This document shows positions 36,895-45,479 of a DNA stretch of 64,000 nt, in pieces. Under the pieces are notes generated by a model. The model was given only the letters and a program-made list of their open reading frames with translations, made no database searches and had not been told where the DNA came from. Numbering within the stretch: position 1 is the stretch's first letter; every line of letters starts with the position of its first letter. The translations under genes and the position numbers were made by a program. The stretch is from Aeromonas rivuli (lineage in GTDB: Bacteria > Pseudomonadota > Gammaproteobacteria > Enterobacterales > Aeromonadaceae). Where the stretch lies: the NCBI RefSeq assembly GCF_000820045.1, contig NZ_CDBJ01000042.1, forward strand, positions 164,512 through 228,511, written 5' to 3'.

Positions 36895-38574
36895 TTAGGC
36901 GTTAGGTTTGAGGGCGAGCACGTGCAGCAGGCGCTCAGGGGTGTTGCTGTGTACCTGGGGCTTGGCGACCGGGTTGTCGGCGTTGAACCAGCCATGGAAG
37001 CGCTTGGTGTTGTACTCATACCAGGTCGGGTTGTTGTAGACAGGGATGATGGTCTGGTTGGCACCGACCCGCTCCTGGATCTCGTTCATGAGCACTTTTT
37101 GCTTGGCCAGATCCGCGGTCTGGCTGAAGCCGTCAATCAGCTTGTCCAGTGCGGGATCCTTGTAGCGGGGTGCCGCGAAGCGGTTACCACGTTCGCCCAT
37201 GTTCCGGGAATGGAAGGCGGTCTCGAAGTAGTTCTGCGGGTTGGCACCGGTCAGGTAACCTTGCAGGGCCACATCGAAATCACCAGTGACCAGGTTGTCG
37301 GTCCAGACGGCTGCTTCGGGGGTGGCTGTTTTGGCATCGATCCCCAGCGCCTTGAGCCCTTCCACCCCGATCTGGACGGTGTTGACCCAGTCGGTCCAGC
37401 CGTTCGGCACGATGATCTTGAACTCGATTTTCTTGCAGCTCGGGGTATCGAGGAATTTGTCGCCATCACAGTCCTTGTAACCGGCTTCCTTGAGCAGGGC
37501 CTGGGCGGCCGCCATGTCGAACTTGTTGTACTTGCCAAACTTCTTGTCGACATCCGGGTTGTTCCAGCTGTCGAACAGTTTGCCAAGGCCGGACGGGTAT
37601 TCGTTGATGGTGGGATAGCCGTAACCGGCGATGTCCACCATGGACTGGCGGTCCATGGCCATGGAGAAGGCGCGGCGGAAGTTGATGTCGTTGAAGGCTT
37701 CGTGATTACCCGGGTTCTTGGTCTGGAAGTTGACGTTGAACGCCACTGTGCCGGAGGCGGGGAACCAATACTTGTTGTGCTTGGGATCGTTGCCGACGTA
37801 GAGGCGCTCGATGTCCGGCACGAAGGATCCGAACCAGTCCACACCCCCCTTCATGACGGCGGCCAGCACCTGGTCATTGGTAGCCATCTGTGGCATGCGG
37901 ATACAGTCGATGGCGAGATTGGCATTATCCCAGTAGTGCGGGTTGCGGCACTGGGTATAGAGCTGGGCGGAGAAGTTGTCGACCTGGGTGAAGGGGCCGG
38001 TACCGACCGGCTGGTCATTGGTGAAGGAGACCGGATCCTTGACCGATTTCCACTGATGCTCAGGCACCAGCGGCACCAGGGCTATCTGGTTGACCACGCC
38101 GGTATTGACGCCAGCGAGCTCGAACTTGACCTTGTATTGGCCCAGCTTTTCGACCCCGGTGATCTGGGTCCAGATGGCCCGTTCGTCCAATGCCTTGTGG
38201 GCCTTGACCAGGTTGAAGGAGAAGAGCACGTCATCGGCATCGAAGCCTTCGCCATCGGACCATTTGACCCCTTGACGCAGGTCGAAGGTGACCGATTTCA
38301 GGTCTTTGCCAAATTCATAGTGGGTAGCGAGCCGGTACTCGGGTCTGCCTCCCTGCAATTCGTTGAAGATAACCAGGGGCTCATAGATGAACTCCTTGGT
38401 GGTGTGCAGCAGACCGGCCTGCAGGAAGGGGTTGAAGTTCTTGACCCACGCCGTCTCCTGCTGGGCGACCAGGGTCAGCACAGTCTTGTTGTCGGCGGCA
38501 TTGGCGGCCCCGGCAGAGAGCATCAGGCTCCCCAGCATGCAGGCGGCGGCGACCCGGGATACTTTGGCAAGCAT
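36895..38574 (-). CDS. cbp: Chitobiose-type ABC transporter substrate-binding protein (copy 2, paralogue)
   Basis: Second family-5 solute-binding protein, 559 aa, nearly colinear with the gene at 34003-35688. Long stretches are identical, for example around QTKNPGNHEAFNDINFRR and KRFHGWFNADNPVAKPQVH. It has its own signal peptide (MLAKVSRVAAACMLGSLML), promoter region and terminator, so it forms a single-gene unit between chiS and the transporter operon. Differences are concentrated in the N-terminal third and near residues 350-400. It may bind a different oligomer or serve the ChiS-gating role while copy 1 serves transport; this is inference. Confidence 0.92.
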   Translation of the reverse strand: MLAKVSRVAAACMLGSLMLSAGAANAADNKTVLTLVAQQETAWVKNFNPFLQAGLLHTTKEFIYEPLVIFNELQGGRPEYRLATHYEFGKDLKSVTFDLRQGVKWSDGEGFDADDVLFSFNLVKAHKALDERAIWTQITGVEKLGQYKVKFELAGVNTGVVNQIALVPLVPEHQWKSVKDPVSFTNDQPVGTGPFTQVDNFSAQLYTQCRNPHYWDNANLAIDCIRMPQMATNDQVLAAVMKGGVDWFGSFVPDIERLYVGNDPKHNKYWFPASGTVAFNVNFQTKNPGNHEAFNDINFRRAFSMAMDRQSMVDIAGYGYPTINEYPSGLGKLFDSWNNPDVDKKFGKYNKFDMAAAQALLKEAGYKDCDGDKFLDTPSCKKIEFKIIVPNGWTDWVNTVQIGVEGLKALGIDAKTATPEAAVWTDNLVTGDFDVALQGYLTGANPQNYFETAFHSRNMGERGNRFAAPRYKDPALDKLIDGFSQTADLAKQKVLMNEIQERVGANQTIIPVYNNPTWYEYNTKRFHGWFNADNPVAKPQVHSNTPERLLHVLALKPNA

Positions 38575-38709
38575 ATTATTTCCTTGTTATATGGACGTCC
38601 CTGTTGATCTTGTTGAGGGGCGCATGACTGGCGCTCTACCTCATGTCTGGGTCTGTATGACCCCCCTTAGCTAAGCAGGTTTAACAAGAAAGAAACATTT
38701 AATCCTTAC

Positions 38710-38726
38710 GTCGATATCGTAAAAAT
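38710..38726. promoter_or_regulatory. Box shared by both cbp promoters (copy 2)
   Basis: GTCGATATCGTAAAAAT lies about 136 nt upstream of cbp copy 2 and differs at only two positions from the box at 35854-35870. Confidence 0.5.
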
Positions 38727-39405
38727 CCCCTTCTCGACGTTGAAAACGTCAATTTCATTTATTAGTTAATTAATATCAATTGTTTAAGTTATTTGCTTTC
38801 GCGCAAAAAGTGCTATTTAAGCCCTGGGTTTGACGATAATGTGACGAAGATCTGGTCGGTTTTTATCCGCCGTTTGCATTCTTTGTTCTCTTGAGGAAAA
38901 AACCTGGTGCGGCTGCTGGGGTACTCGCCATGACGGGGGGGAGGGGGGAGAACACGCCATCGCCAGCCCGCTTCTGATGCTCGTTCCCGGACAGGCAAGG
39001 CTCATGGAGGGCGATGTTCCCGGTGCTGGACCATGGACGATGACAGGGGGCTGCGCATGGGTCAGACGCCATCAGGCGGAGTCTGGGGCAGCGCCGCCAG
39101 GCAAGGTGTGGCTCCTTCAGCTCTGTTCATCTGTGGTTGCACGGTTTGTGGGTTGCATCTGGGGTGAGGGATCGTTGAGCTGGCCCATGGGGTTGGCAGG
39201 GGTTGGGCCCAATGAGCGGAAAGGGGGCAAGGAGATGCGCCATCGGCTGTCCCTGGCAGGCGAGAGATGCGTCGATATAGAGAGGTAGGGGTGGCGAGTC
39301 AGCCCCGAGCAGTGTACTGAGCACGGGGCTCAACCTCGTCTCAGCCTGGACTGGGATATGGGGCCCAGCGCCTGCCATGCCACGTCTTGGGCAGAGGAAG
39401 AGGGG

Positions 39406-39436
39406 CCAGAGTGCCCGCTGCCAGCGGGCTCTCTGG
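39406..39436 (-). terminator. Hairpin after chiS, possible terminator
   Basis: CCAGAG and GCCCGCT pair with AGCGGGC and CTCTGG around a 3-base loop with one internal T-T mismatch. No T-run follows on the minus strand, so it may stabilise the message or act with Rho. Confidence 0.45.
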
Positions 39437-39457
39437 GTTGAGGATGGCTTTTGAGGA

Positions 39458-42400
39458 TCAGCCCTTGCGATTGGCGAGCTGGCGCAACAACTGGGCACTC
39501 TGGTGCAGGCTCTGCTGCTGGGCTTCGCTCAGGGGGCACTGCTTGATCACGTACTCGGCCGTGGCGACCACCGTCTTCCAGCGTGGCGCCTTGGGCAGGG
39601 TATCCAGACTCAGATACTTGTCCAGGGTGCGGGTCTGGGGGCTGGATCTGTCCATGTAGACTCGCCACAGCTTGCTCTTCTCCGCCAAGACTATCTTGCC
39701 CTTGCCGGTGCTGTGTTGCCAGGCATCGAGGGAGAGGCGCATGGTGTCGACCAGGGCGTGGCGCAGGGGATCATCATCTTGCTGGCGGATCAGATTGTCG
39801 GCGAGGGAGCGGAACTCGCCACCGAGTCGGCTCAACTCCCCAAGCAGGTGTTCATCTTCGATGATGGCCTGACGTGACAGGCTCTTGAGGGCATTCTCCA
39901 GGGCCGCGACTCTATGCTCATCCGGCGCGCTCTGGCTGCAGATGAGGGCATAGGCATGGCAATCATTGAGCTGGATAGGCAGGGCGCGCACCAGGGTGAG
40001 CTCACTCTGACCGGCCACGCAGAACTGCAGACTCTGTTCACCAAGGTTCGTCATATCCGGCCACTGGCTGTGCAGGGGCTGGCTCAGCCACTCATCGAGG
40101 GATTGGCCCTCCATGGCCTCGGGCTCCTGGCCGAGACGGGTGGCCAGGGCGCGGCTGGCAAAGAGCACTCTGCCCTGCTGGTCGATGAACACCATGGCAT
40201 CCCCCCCCTCGCTGATGAGGGCGAGCAGGCGCTGCTGATCCTGACGCAGGCTCTCCTGCAGATTCAGTCTGTGTTCTATCTCCTGTTTGAGCAGCCGGTT
40301 TTCAACCAGGGTGGCACGGCCTTGTCTGGCTTCGAGCAGTGCGCGTACCCGGGCGAACAGCTCCTCCTTGCAGAACGGCTTGACCAGATAGTCGTTGGCC
40401 CCCGCATTGAAGCCCTCTTCGATATCCTTGGGCTGATTGAGGGCGGTGAGCAGCAGCACCGGCAATTGATCCTTGGGACTCTTCTCGCGCAGACGGCGAC
40501 AGACATCGAATCCGGACAGGGTGGGCATCATCACATCGAGCAGCACCAGATCCACCGGCTCGGTGGCGAGCTTGGCCAGGGCATCATGGCCATCGCTGCT
40601 CGGCAATATCCGATAGCCGCAAGGTTGCAGCAGGTGGCGCAAGATGTGCAAGTTGATGGGCTCGTCATCCACCACCAGCAGCAAGGGCGCATCCGGCGGG
40701 GGCGGGGGCAGGTCTTCACTCTCCCATTCGGGCAGGTTCAGAGGGACATGGCGCACCAGTGGATGCTCTTTGGGACGCAACTCGCTCGGGCCGGGCAGGG
40801 CATCGTGATGGGAGAGCGGCAGGCTGAAGCAGAAGGTGGAGCCGACGCTCGGTTCGCTCTGCACCGTGAGTCGCCCTCCCATCAACTCGATCAACTGGCG
40901 GGTGATGGAGAGGCCCAGCCCCGCTCCCTGCTTGCCCGCTTCATGGCTCATCTGTACCAGGGGTTCAAAGATGTGTTCCAGATTCTCTTGGGCGATACCG
41001 ATGCCGGTATCCGTGACCTTGATCCAGAGGAAGTGCTCATCCTGGCTGGCGCTCAGCACGACTTTTCCCTGAGGGGTGTATTTGATGGCGTTGCCGACCA
41101 GATTGTAGAGCACCTGTTCGAGCCGTTGCTCGTCCGCCAGTACGGCGGGCAGCGCCTGTGGCGTGATATCGACCAGGGTCAGCGGTTTGGCCTGTACCAG
41201 ATGCTGGCAGAGATCCAGCACCAGGCGCACCACCCCCTTGGGGTTGACGGACTGGGAGTGGATCTCCAGCTGGCCATAGCGCATCTGGTGGTAATCGAGC
41301 AGATCGTCCACCAGCCGCGCCAGGCCATCGGCGCTCTTGATGATGAGACCCAGCTGCTGCTGTTGACCCTCGGTCAATTGCTGTTGACCGGCCAGCATGG
41401 CTTCCGCCATCCCCTTGATGCCATGGATGGGAGTGCGCAGCTCGTGGGAGGTGTTGGCGAGCAGTTCATCTTTGAGTTTGTCGGCCTGCTGCAGGCTGAG
41501 GTTCTGCTTGTGGGTCAGCTTGACCTGCTGTTGCAGCTCCTGAGTCTGGCGTTCGATCAAATCTATCTTGTCCCTCACCGAGCGCTGCATATGACGAAAC
41601 GCCTGGGCGAGGCGGTCTATGTCATCTTCGGTACGGGGGATGGCGATGGGGTGATCCAGGGCGCCATCTGCCACCTGTTCGGCGGCAGCCGTGAGGGAGC
41701 GCAGCGGTGCCGTGATGGAGTTGGACAGCCAGCGGGAGAAGAGAATGAGCAGCACCAGGGAGCCAACCCCGAGCAGCACAGAGAGCGTCTCCAGCTTGCG
41801 GATGGGATCATAGGCCTCCCGGGTCGATATCTCGGCGATAAAGGCCCACTCGGTATCGTACACCTTCACCTGGGTGTAGGCGGCCAGTACCTCATCCCGT
41901 TGATAGGACTCGAAAAGTCCGACGCCCTGCTCACCGGAGAGCGCCTTGAGGATAAGGGGGGTCTCCAGGGGGCGAAAATCGGGGGAGAAGCTCTTCTCGA
42001 CGCTGAACTCCGGTGCCAGCCAGGCATTGGCCCGCATCCGTTTGTCCGGGCCTATGAGGATGGTCTCGCCGGTTTCCCCCAGGCCTTCACGCTCCCCCAT
42101 GATCTCGTTGAGCTTGTCCGGGCGCAGTTCGAAGACGACCACACCGCGCACATAGTCGTACTGCATTACGGGGGCAGCCAGGTAAGCGACCACTTCGCCG
42201 GTCAGCTCATTGCGGCCAAAATCGGTGAATTCGAAGATCTTCTGTGGTGATTCACCGCTGTCGAGCCGGCGTTTGATACGGGCGAAGGTGTCGCCAAGAC
42301 CGCTCGACTGGTAGGGGCCTGAGAGTAAATTGGTGGCGAAGTTGGCACGCTTGGTGACCGAATAGACGACATCACCATTGATGTCGATGAGGAAGATATC

Positions 42401-42895
42401 ACTGTAGTTTGACTTGCGCACCATGTCGGCATAGCCACGGTGAAAACGCTGATGGACCCGGCCATACATCTCGTCCGCCAGGATCAGCGCACTGATGGAG
42501 GGTTCAATATCACTGTTTTGGGGATCGGGTTTACGCAGTTGATCCCAGGAGCCGGTGATGTAGCGATTATGGGCCCGCAGGCGCGCCTCCTGGGGGGTGG
42601 TGCCCAGCTTCTCGAAGGCACCGGTGAAGCCATAGAAGCGACCGATACTGTTACCGGCAAAATCCTGCTGGGAGAAGCCCATCACCTGAGCCTTGAGGTT
42701 GGCGAAATAGTCTTCCAGCTGGTTTTTCTTGATGTTACGCACCGACACCAGATGGTTCGAAGTCTGGGCGGTGAGATCCTTGCCGTGGGTGTGAAGGAAG
42801 AAGAGGGCGACGACCAGAAAGGGCACCATGCCCAGCATGAAAAACGCGAGCATCAGTTGTGTTTTGAGTCCGCGCGCCTTGAAGATCCATTTCAT
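39458..42895 (-). CDS. chiS: Hybrid sensor kinase / DNA-binding regulator ChiS
   Basis: Master regulator of chitin use in Vibrionaceae, here 1145 aa. From the N-terminus: a membrane helix (about 12-33), a large periplasmic Cache-like sensor, a second helix (about 355-375), HAMP, a histidine kinase with NTSHELRTPIHG (His484) and ATPase motifs GNAIKYTPQG and GAGLGLSI, a receiver with LLDVMMP (Asp787), a PAS-like segment and a C-terminal region (about 1030-1145) containing LWRVYMDRSSPQTRTLDKYL. That last region resembles the non-canonical DNA-binding domain of V. cholerae ChiS. Start ATG 42895 has a weak ribosome site. It neighbours cbp, whose unliganded product gates ChiS in Vibrio. Confidence 0.9.
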   Translation of the reverse strand: MKWIFKARGLKTQLMLAFFMLGMVPFLVVALFFLHTHGKDLTAQTSNHLVSVRNIKKNQLEDYFANLKAQVMGFSQQDFAGNSIGRFYGFTGAFEKLGTTPQEARLRAHNRYITGSWDQLRKPDPQNSDIEPSISALILADEMYGRVHQRFHRGYADMVRKSNYSDIFLIDINGDVVYSVTKRANFATNLLSGPYQSSGLGDTFARIKRRLDSGESPQKIFEFTDFGRNELTGEVVAYLAAPVMQYDYVRGVVVFELRPDKLNEIMGEREGLGETGETILIGPDKRMRANAWLAPEFSVEKSFSPDFRPLETPLILKALSGEQGVGLFESYQRDEVLAAYTQVKVYDTEWAFIAEISTREAYDPIRKLETLSVLLGVGSLVLLILFSRWLSNSITAPLRSLTAAAEQVADGALDHPIAIPRTEDDIDRLAQAFRHMQRSVRDKIDLIERQTQELQQQVKLTHKQNLSLQQADKLKDELLANTSHELRTPIHGIKGMAEAMLAGQQQLTEGQQQQLGLIIKSADGLARLVDDLLDYHQMRYGQLEIHSQSVNPKGVVRLVLDLCQHLVQAKPLTLVDITPQALPAVLADEQRLEQVLYNLVGNAIKYTPQGKVVLSASQDEHFLWIKVTDTGIGIAQENLEHIFEPLVQMSHEAGKQGAGLGLSITRQLIELMGGRLTVQSEPSVGSTFCFSLPLSHHDALPGPSELRPKEHPLVRHVPLNLPEWESEDLPPPPPDAPLLLVVDDEPINLHILRHLLQPCGYRILPSSDGHDALAKLATEPVDLVLLDVMMPTLSGFDVCRRLREKSPKDQLPVLLLTALNQPKDIEEGFNAGANDYLVKPFCKEELFARVRALLEARQGRATLVENRLLKQEIEHRLNLQESLRQDQQRLLALISEGGDAMVFIDQQGRVLFASRALATRLGQEPEAMEGQSLDEWLSQPLHSQWPDMTNLGEQSLQFCVAGQSELTLVRALPIQLNDCHAYALICSQSAPDEHRVAALENALKSLSRQAIIEDEHLLGELSRLGGEFRSLADNLIRQQDDDPLRHALVDTMRLSLDAWQHSTGKGKIVLAEKSKLWRVYMDRSSPQTRTLDKYLSLDTLPKAPRWKTVVATAEYVIKQCPLSEAQQQSLHQSAQLLRQLANRKG

Positions 42896-43077
42896 CGTAT
42901 CAAGTTCTATTGAGAATCCAATTAGTAACCTTGCCAGTCTCGGGCCAAAGGCGTTGTATTTCAATGGCTTTATCCTAAATTCGTCTGTGGGGTCACAGCG
43001 GGACGCGCTTTTTTTACCCAAAGCGAATAAAGCCTGAGCAAACGGTCGTGCCGCGGGGCTCGAGGCACAAAAAAGGG

Positions 43078-43105
43078 TTGTGCTGCCTGCGGGGGTACGT
43101 ATAAT
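43078..43105 (+). promoter_or_regulatory. Promoter of the tRNA-Gly / tRNA-Cys unit
   Basis: TTGTGC, a 16-base spacer and a perfect TATAAT (43100-43105), followed by a GC-rich discriminator GCGCC typical of stringently controlled stable-RNA promoters. It lies 41 bases before the first tRNA. Confidence 0.75.
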
Positions 43106-43145
43106 GCGCCTCGTTGTCAGGCAAGACCGGGCAGCATGAGTTCAG

Positions 43146-43221
<76 letters not shown>

Positions 43222-43281
43222 ATTTATCTCATCGACACCAAGGATGAGATGTCAGTTATAGTATTGAAGTCTTGACCCTGT

Positions 43282-43355
43282 GGCGCGTTAGCAAAGCGGT
43301 TATGCAGCGGATTGCAAATCCGTTTAGTCCGGTTCGACTCCGGAACGTGCCTCCA
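43282..43355 (+). tRNA. tRNA-Cys (anticodon GCA)
   Basis: A 74-nt cloverleaf with encoded CCA. GGCGCGT pairs with ACGTGCC (one G-T pair), the anticodon stem-loop is GGATTGCAAATCC and the T-arm CCGGTTCGACTCCGG. It lies 60 bases after tRNA-Gly, presumably on the same transcript. Confidence 0.97.
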
Positions 43356-43378
43356 TTATCTCCTTCATTTCCCTCGTT

Positions 43379-43663
43379 CTACCCCTGTTCCAATGCCATG
43401 TCACACCGATGTGACAGCCACTGCGTATTCAGATATCTCCTCAATTCGACCATATCCTGCCGTTGCATAGGCGAACCTTGCATGCTGATTTCATCCAGCT
43501 CGGCCATGCGTTGCTTGAGCAGACCACACTGCCACAGGCTGGCGGTGGGTACCCCCTTGTCAGCAAAGGCTATCCTGTCATTGACATTGCTGCGCCACTC
43601 CTGCCATTCGTTGTGGGCGAGCAGGCCGCACAGGCCGATGAGCACCATGTTCGCTATCTTCAT
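43379..43663 (-). CDS. Small secreted or anchored protein of unknown function
   Basis: 94-aa frame starting MKIANMVLIGLCGLLAHNEW, a short hydrophobic N-terminus that could be a signal or anchor, followed by a hydrophilic helical region with two cysteines (WQCGLLKQR, SHRCDMA). A G-rich AGGGGGGAT precedes the start at a usable spacing. It is convergent with the tRNA unit. I do not recognise a family. Coding looks plausible from composition and the upstream site. Confidence 0.6.
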   Translation of the reverse strand: MKIANMVLIGLCGLLAHNEWQEWRSNVNDRIAFADKGVPTASLWQCGLLKQRMAELDEISMQGSPMQRQDMVELRRYLNTQWLSHRCDMALEQG

Positions 43664-43873
43664 CCGTCATCCCCCCTGTCGTCTCTGCTCTAACTCTGGT
43701 CAAGGGTGGCTGCTTGGGCAAACATTGTTATTGTTTAGTTAATAAACGTAATTAAGTTTCATACTTGCCATTGAATGCAGGATTTGGCGGCCACATGGGT
43801 AAGAATGGTGTAGTAATTCAACAATTCATGGCGTAAACTTTGTTGAGTGGTCTTACCAGTGAGGCGTTCAATC

Positions 43874-44074
43874 ATGTTTCATCCCTTCTCCCTGACTCGC
43901 ATCATCCTGCGTCGCACCCTGGTGCTCCTGGTCGGCGTGCTGGCATTTCCCATCATGCTGTTTCGCCGCGATCGGGCGCGTTTCTACAGCTATCTGCACC
44001 GAGTCTGGAGCAAAACCAGTACCAAGCCGGTCTGGTTGAAAATGAGTGAACGGGGCGACCGCATCTTCTACTGA
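43874..44074 (+). CDS. Small basic membrane protein of unknown function
   Basis: 66-aa protein: MFHPFSLTRIILRRTLVLL opens a single hydrophobic helix (about residues 8-28), followed by a basic aromatic tail RRDRARFYSYLHRVWSKTS and ending GDRIFY. GAGG lies 9 nt before ATG 43874. The positive residues on both sides and the single helix suggest an inner-membrane peptide. It is monocistronic with a strong terminator. Function unknown. Confidence 0.75.
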   Translation: MFHPFSLTRIILRRTLVLLVGVLAFPIMLFRRDRARFYSYLHRVWSKTSTKPVWLKMSERGDRIFY

Positions 44075-44100
44075 TGGGATAACCCCTCGGCAAGAAAATA

Positions 44101-44130
44101 AAAAAAAGGCAGCAGCGGCTGCCTTTTTTT
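44101..44130 (+). terminator. Terminator after the small membrane protein gene
   Basis: An A-run plus GGCAGC pairs with GCTGCC plus seven T around AGCG. It is symmetric enough to work in both directions. Confidence 0.93.
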
Positions 44131-44176
44131 ATTTTATTTTTTTTCATTTAAAACATGACGTTAGGTTTTATTTAAT

Positions 44177-44200
44177 GCAGGCTGTCCTGCCTGTTTGACA
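44177..44200 (+). promoter_or_regulatory. Candidate promoter/operator of the bufferin operon
   Basis: An inverted repeat GCAGG-CTGT-CCTGC (44177-44190) lies just upstream of a consensus TTGACA (44195-44200). No good -10 hexamer sits at 17 bases; a weak AAGATT is near 44221. A regulator site over the -35 is possible, but no regulator gene is adjacent. Confidence 0.35.
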
Positions 44201-44310
44201 TTTTTTCTGACATTGCCTGAAAGATTAGTGGGCGGGGGCCGGTTCTATTCACTGAATCCGCGCCGCGGTTCATTCAACCCCGACGACCTCTATTCAGAAG
44301 GAATATGAAC

Positions 44311-44568
44311 ATGAAGAAATCGATCGCACTTGCCTCTGCCATGACCGGCCTGCTGGCCCTGGGCAGCCAGTTTATCGCCGCGCCCGCCATGGCCGCCGAC
44401 GAGAAAGAGAAGTGTTTCGGCGTGGTCAAGGCTGGCCAGAATGATTGCGCGACCAAGACCAGCTCTTGCGCCGGTACCGCCAAGGCTGATGCGGCGGGTG
44501 ATGCCTTCGTGGTCATGCCAAAAGGGCTGTGCGAAAAACTGGCTGGTGGCAGCCTGCAGCCGAAGTAA
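44311..44568 (+). CDS. bufA1: Bufferin-type RiPP precursor BufA1/HvfA (DUF2282)
   Basis: 85-aa precursor with a Sec signal (MKKSIALASAMTGLLALGS... ending PAMA near residue 28) and a core containing four cysteines: EKCFGVVKAGQNDC, SSCAG and GLCEKLAGG. This is the DUF2282 signature. In described bufferin (Hvf) systems the cysteines are modified by a DUF692 oxidase and the exported peptide binds copper. ATG 44311 has AAGGA at 8 nt; ATG 44305 is only 2 nt from it. It is the first gene of a four-gene operon with its modifying enzymes. Confidence 0.9.
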   Translation: MKKSIALASAMTGLLALGSQFIAAPAMAADEKEKCFGVVKAGQNDCATKTSSCAGTAKADAAGDAFVVMPKGLCEKLAGGSLQPK

Positions 44569-44636
44569 GCACTCATGGGGCGACGCGCGGTTGACGAGTC
44601 GCCCCTCCCTCCTGGTATGCAAGGGAGACAGGGTTG

Positions 44637-45479
44637 ATGCACTCCTCCATCGGTATTGGCCTGCGCGCCCCGCACTACCAAGTCATGCTGGCAGAACGCC
44701 CCGATGTTGGCTGGCTGGAAGTGCACAGCGAGAACTATTTTGAGCCCCACAGCCGGGCCTTTCATGTGCTCAGTCAGCTGGCCGAGGATTACCCCATCAG
44801 CTTGCACGGCGTGGGTATGTCCCTGGGCTCCAGCGATCCCCTCGATGGGGCCCACCTTGCCCAGTTGCGCGCCCTGATCACGGCCATCAAGCCTGCGCGC
44901 ATCTCTGAGCATCTGAGCTGGGGCAGTGTCGACGGCCGTCATTTCAATGATTTGCTGCCCATGCCCTACACCCAGCAGGCCTTGGTCCAGATGAGCGACA
45001 AGATAAAGGCGGTGCAGGATCAGTTGGGTCGCGAACTATTGATCGAAAACCCCTCTTCTTACCTGCAATTTGAAGCAGGCATGCCGGAGTGGGAATTTCT
45101 GGCGCAGTTGCAGCAGCACAGTGGCTGCGGCCTCTTGCTCGATCTCAACAACCTCTATGTCAGCGCCTTCAATCATGGTTTCCCTTGCACCGAGTACCTG
45201 GCAGCCATCGATCTCGATACCGTCAAAGAGATCCACCTGGCCGGCTTTACCGACAAATCCCTCGAGCAGGGCCACCTCTATATAGATACCCACAGTTGCC
45301 CCGTGGTGGAACCCGTCTGGGCGCTCTATCGCGATATCTGTGTCAGGCGCACTATTCCGACCCTGATTGAGTGGGATCTCGAGATCCCGGCGCTCGCTGT
45401 GCTGATTGCCGAGGCGGACAAGGCCAGCGAGATTGCCGAGCTTGCCATGGCTCGGCGCCAGGAGAGACACCATGTCTGA
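44637..45479 (+). CDS. bufB: Multinuclear non-haem iron oxidase BufB/HvfB (DUF692)
   Basis: 280-aa DUF692 (MNIO) TIM-barrel oxidase that modifies precursor cysteines. Typical segments are IGIGLRAPHY, VGWLEVHSENYF, SLHGVGMSLGSSDP, ARISEHLSWGS, LLIENPSSYL, CGLLLDLNNLYVSAFNHG and IHLAGFTD; their His, Glu, Asp and Asn residues are the expected iron ligands. ATG 44637 has GGGAG upstream; a TTG three bases earlier is unlikely. It lies 68 nt after the precursor gene and overlaps the partner gene by 8 nt. Confidence 0.93.
   Translation: MHSSIGIGLRAPHYQVMLAERPDVGWLEVHSENYFEPHSRAFHVLSQLAEDYPISLHGVGMSLGSSDPLDGAHLAQLRALITAIKPARISEHLSWGSVDGRHFNDLLPMPYTQQALVQMSDKIKAVQDQLGRELLIENPSSYLQFEAGMPEWEFLAQLQQHSGCGLLLDLNNLYVSAFNHGFPCTEYLAAIDLDTVKEIHLAGFTDKSLEQGHLYIDTHSCPVVEPVWALYRDICVRRTIPTLIEWDLEIPALAVLIAEADKASEIAELAMARRQERHHV

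Larger units (their letters stand above)
38575..39457. other. Gene-free region between chiS and cbp copy 2
   Basis: Bases 38600-38830 are AT-rich and form the probable promoter of cbp copy 2. The remaining roughly 600 bases are GC-rich without a supported gene; several short frames on both strands lack ribosome sites and family resemblance. A strong two-part hairpin (39406-39436) lies just past the chiS stop. Confidence 0.6.

Noticed and set aside
36922..38607. 561-codon plus-strand frame opposite cbp copy 2, with a similar one opposite copy 1
   Set aside because: The pair looks conserved only because the two sense genes are paralogues; the sense frames have signal peptides and family motifs.
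39914..42250. 778-codon plus-strand frame opposite chiS
   Set aside because: Antisense shadow of chiS, which has unambiguous kinase and receiver motifs.
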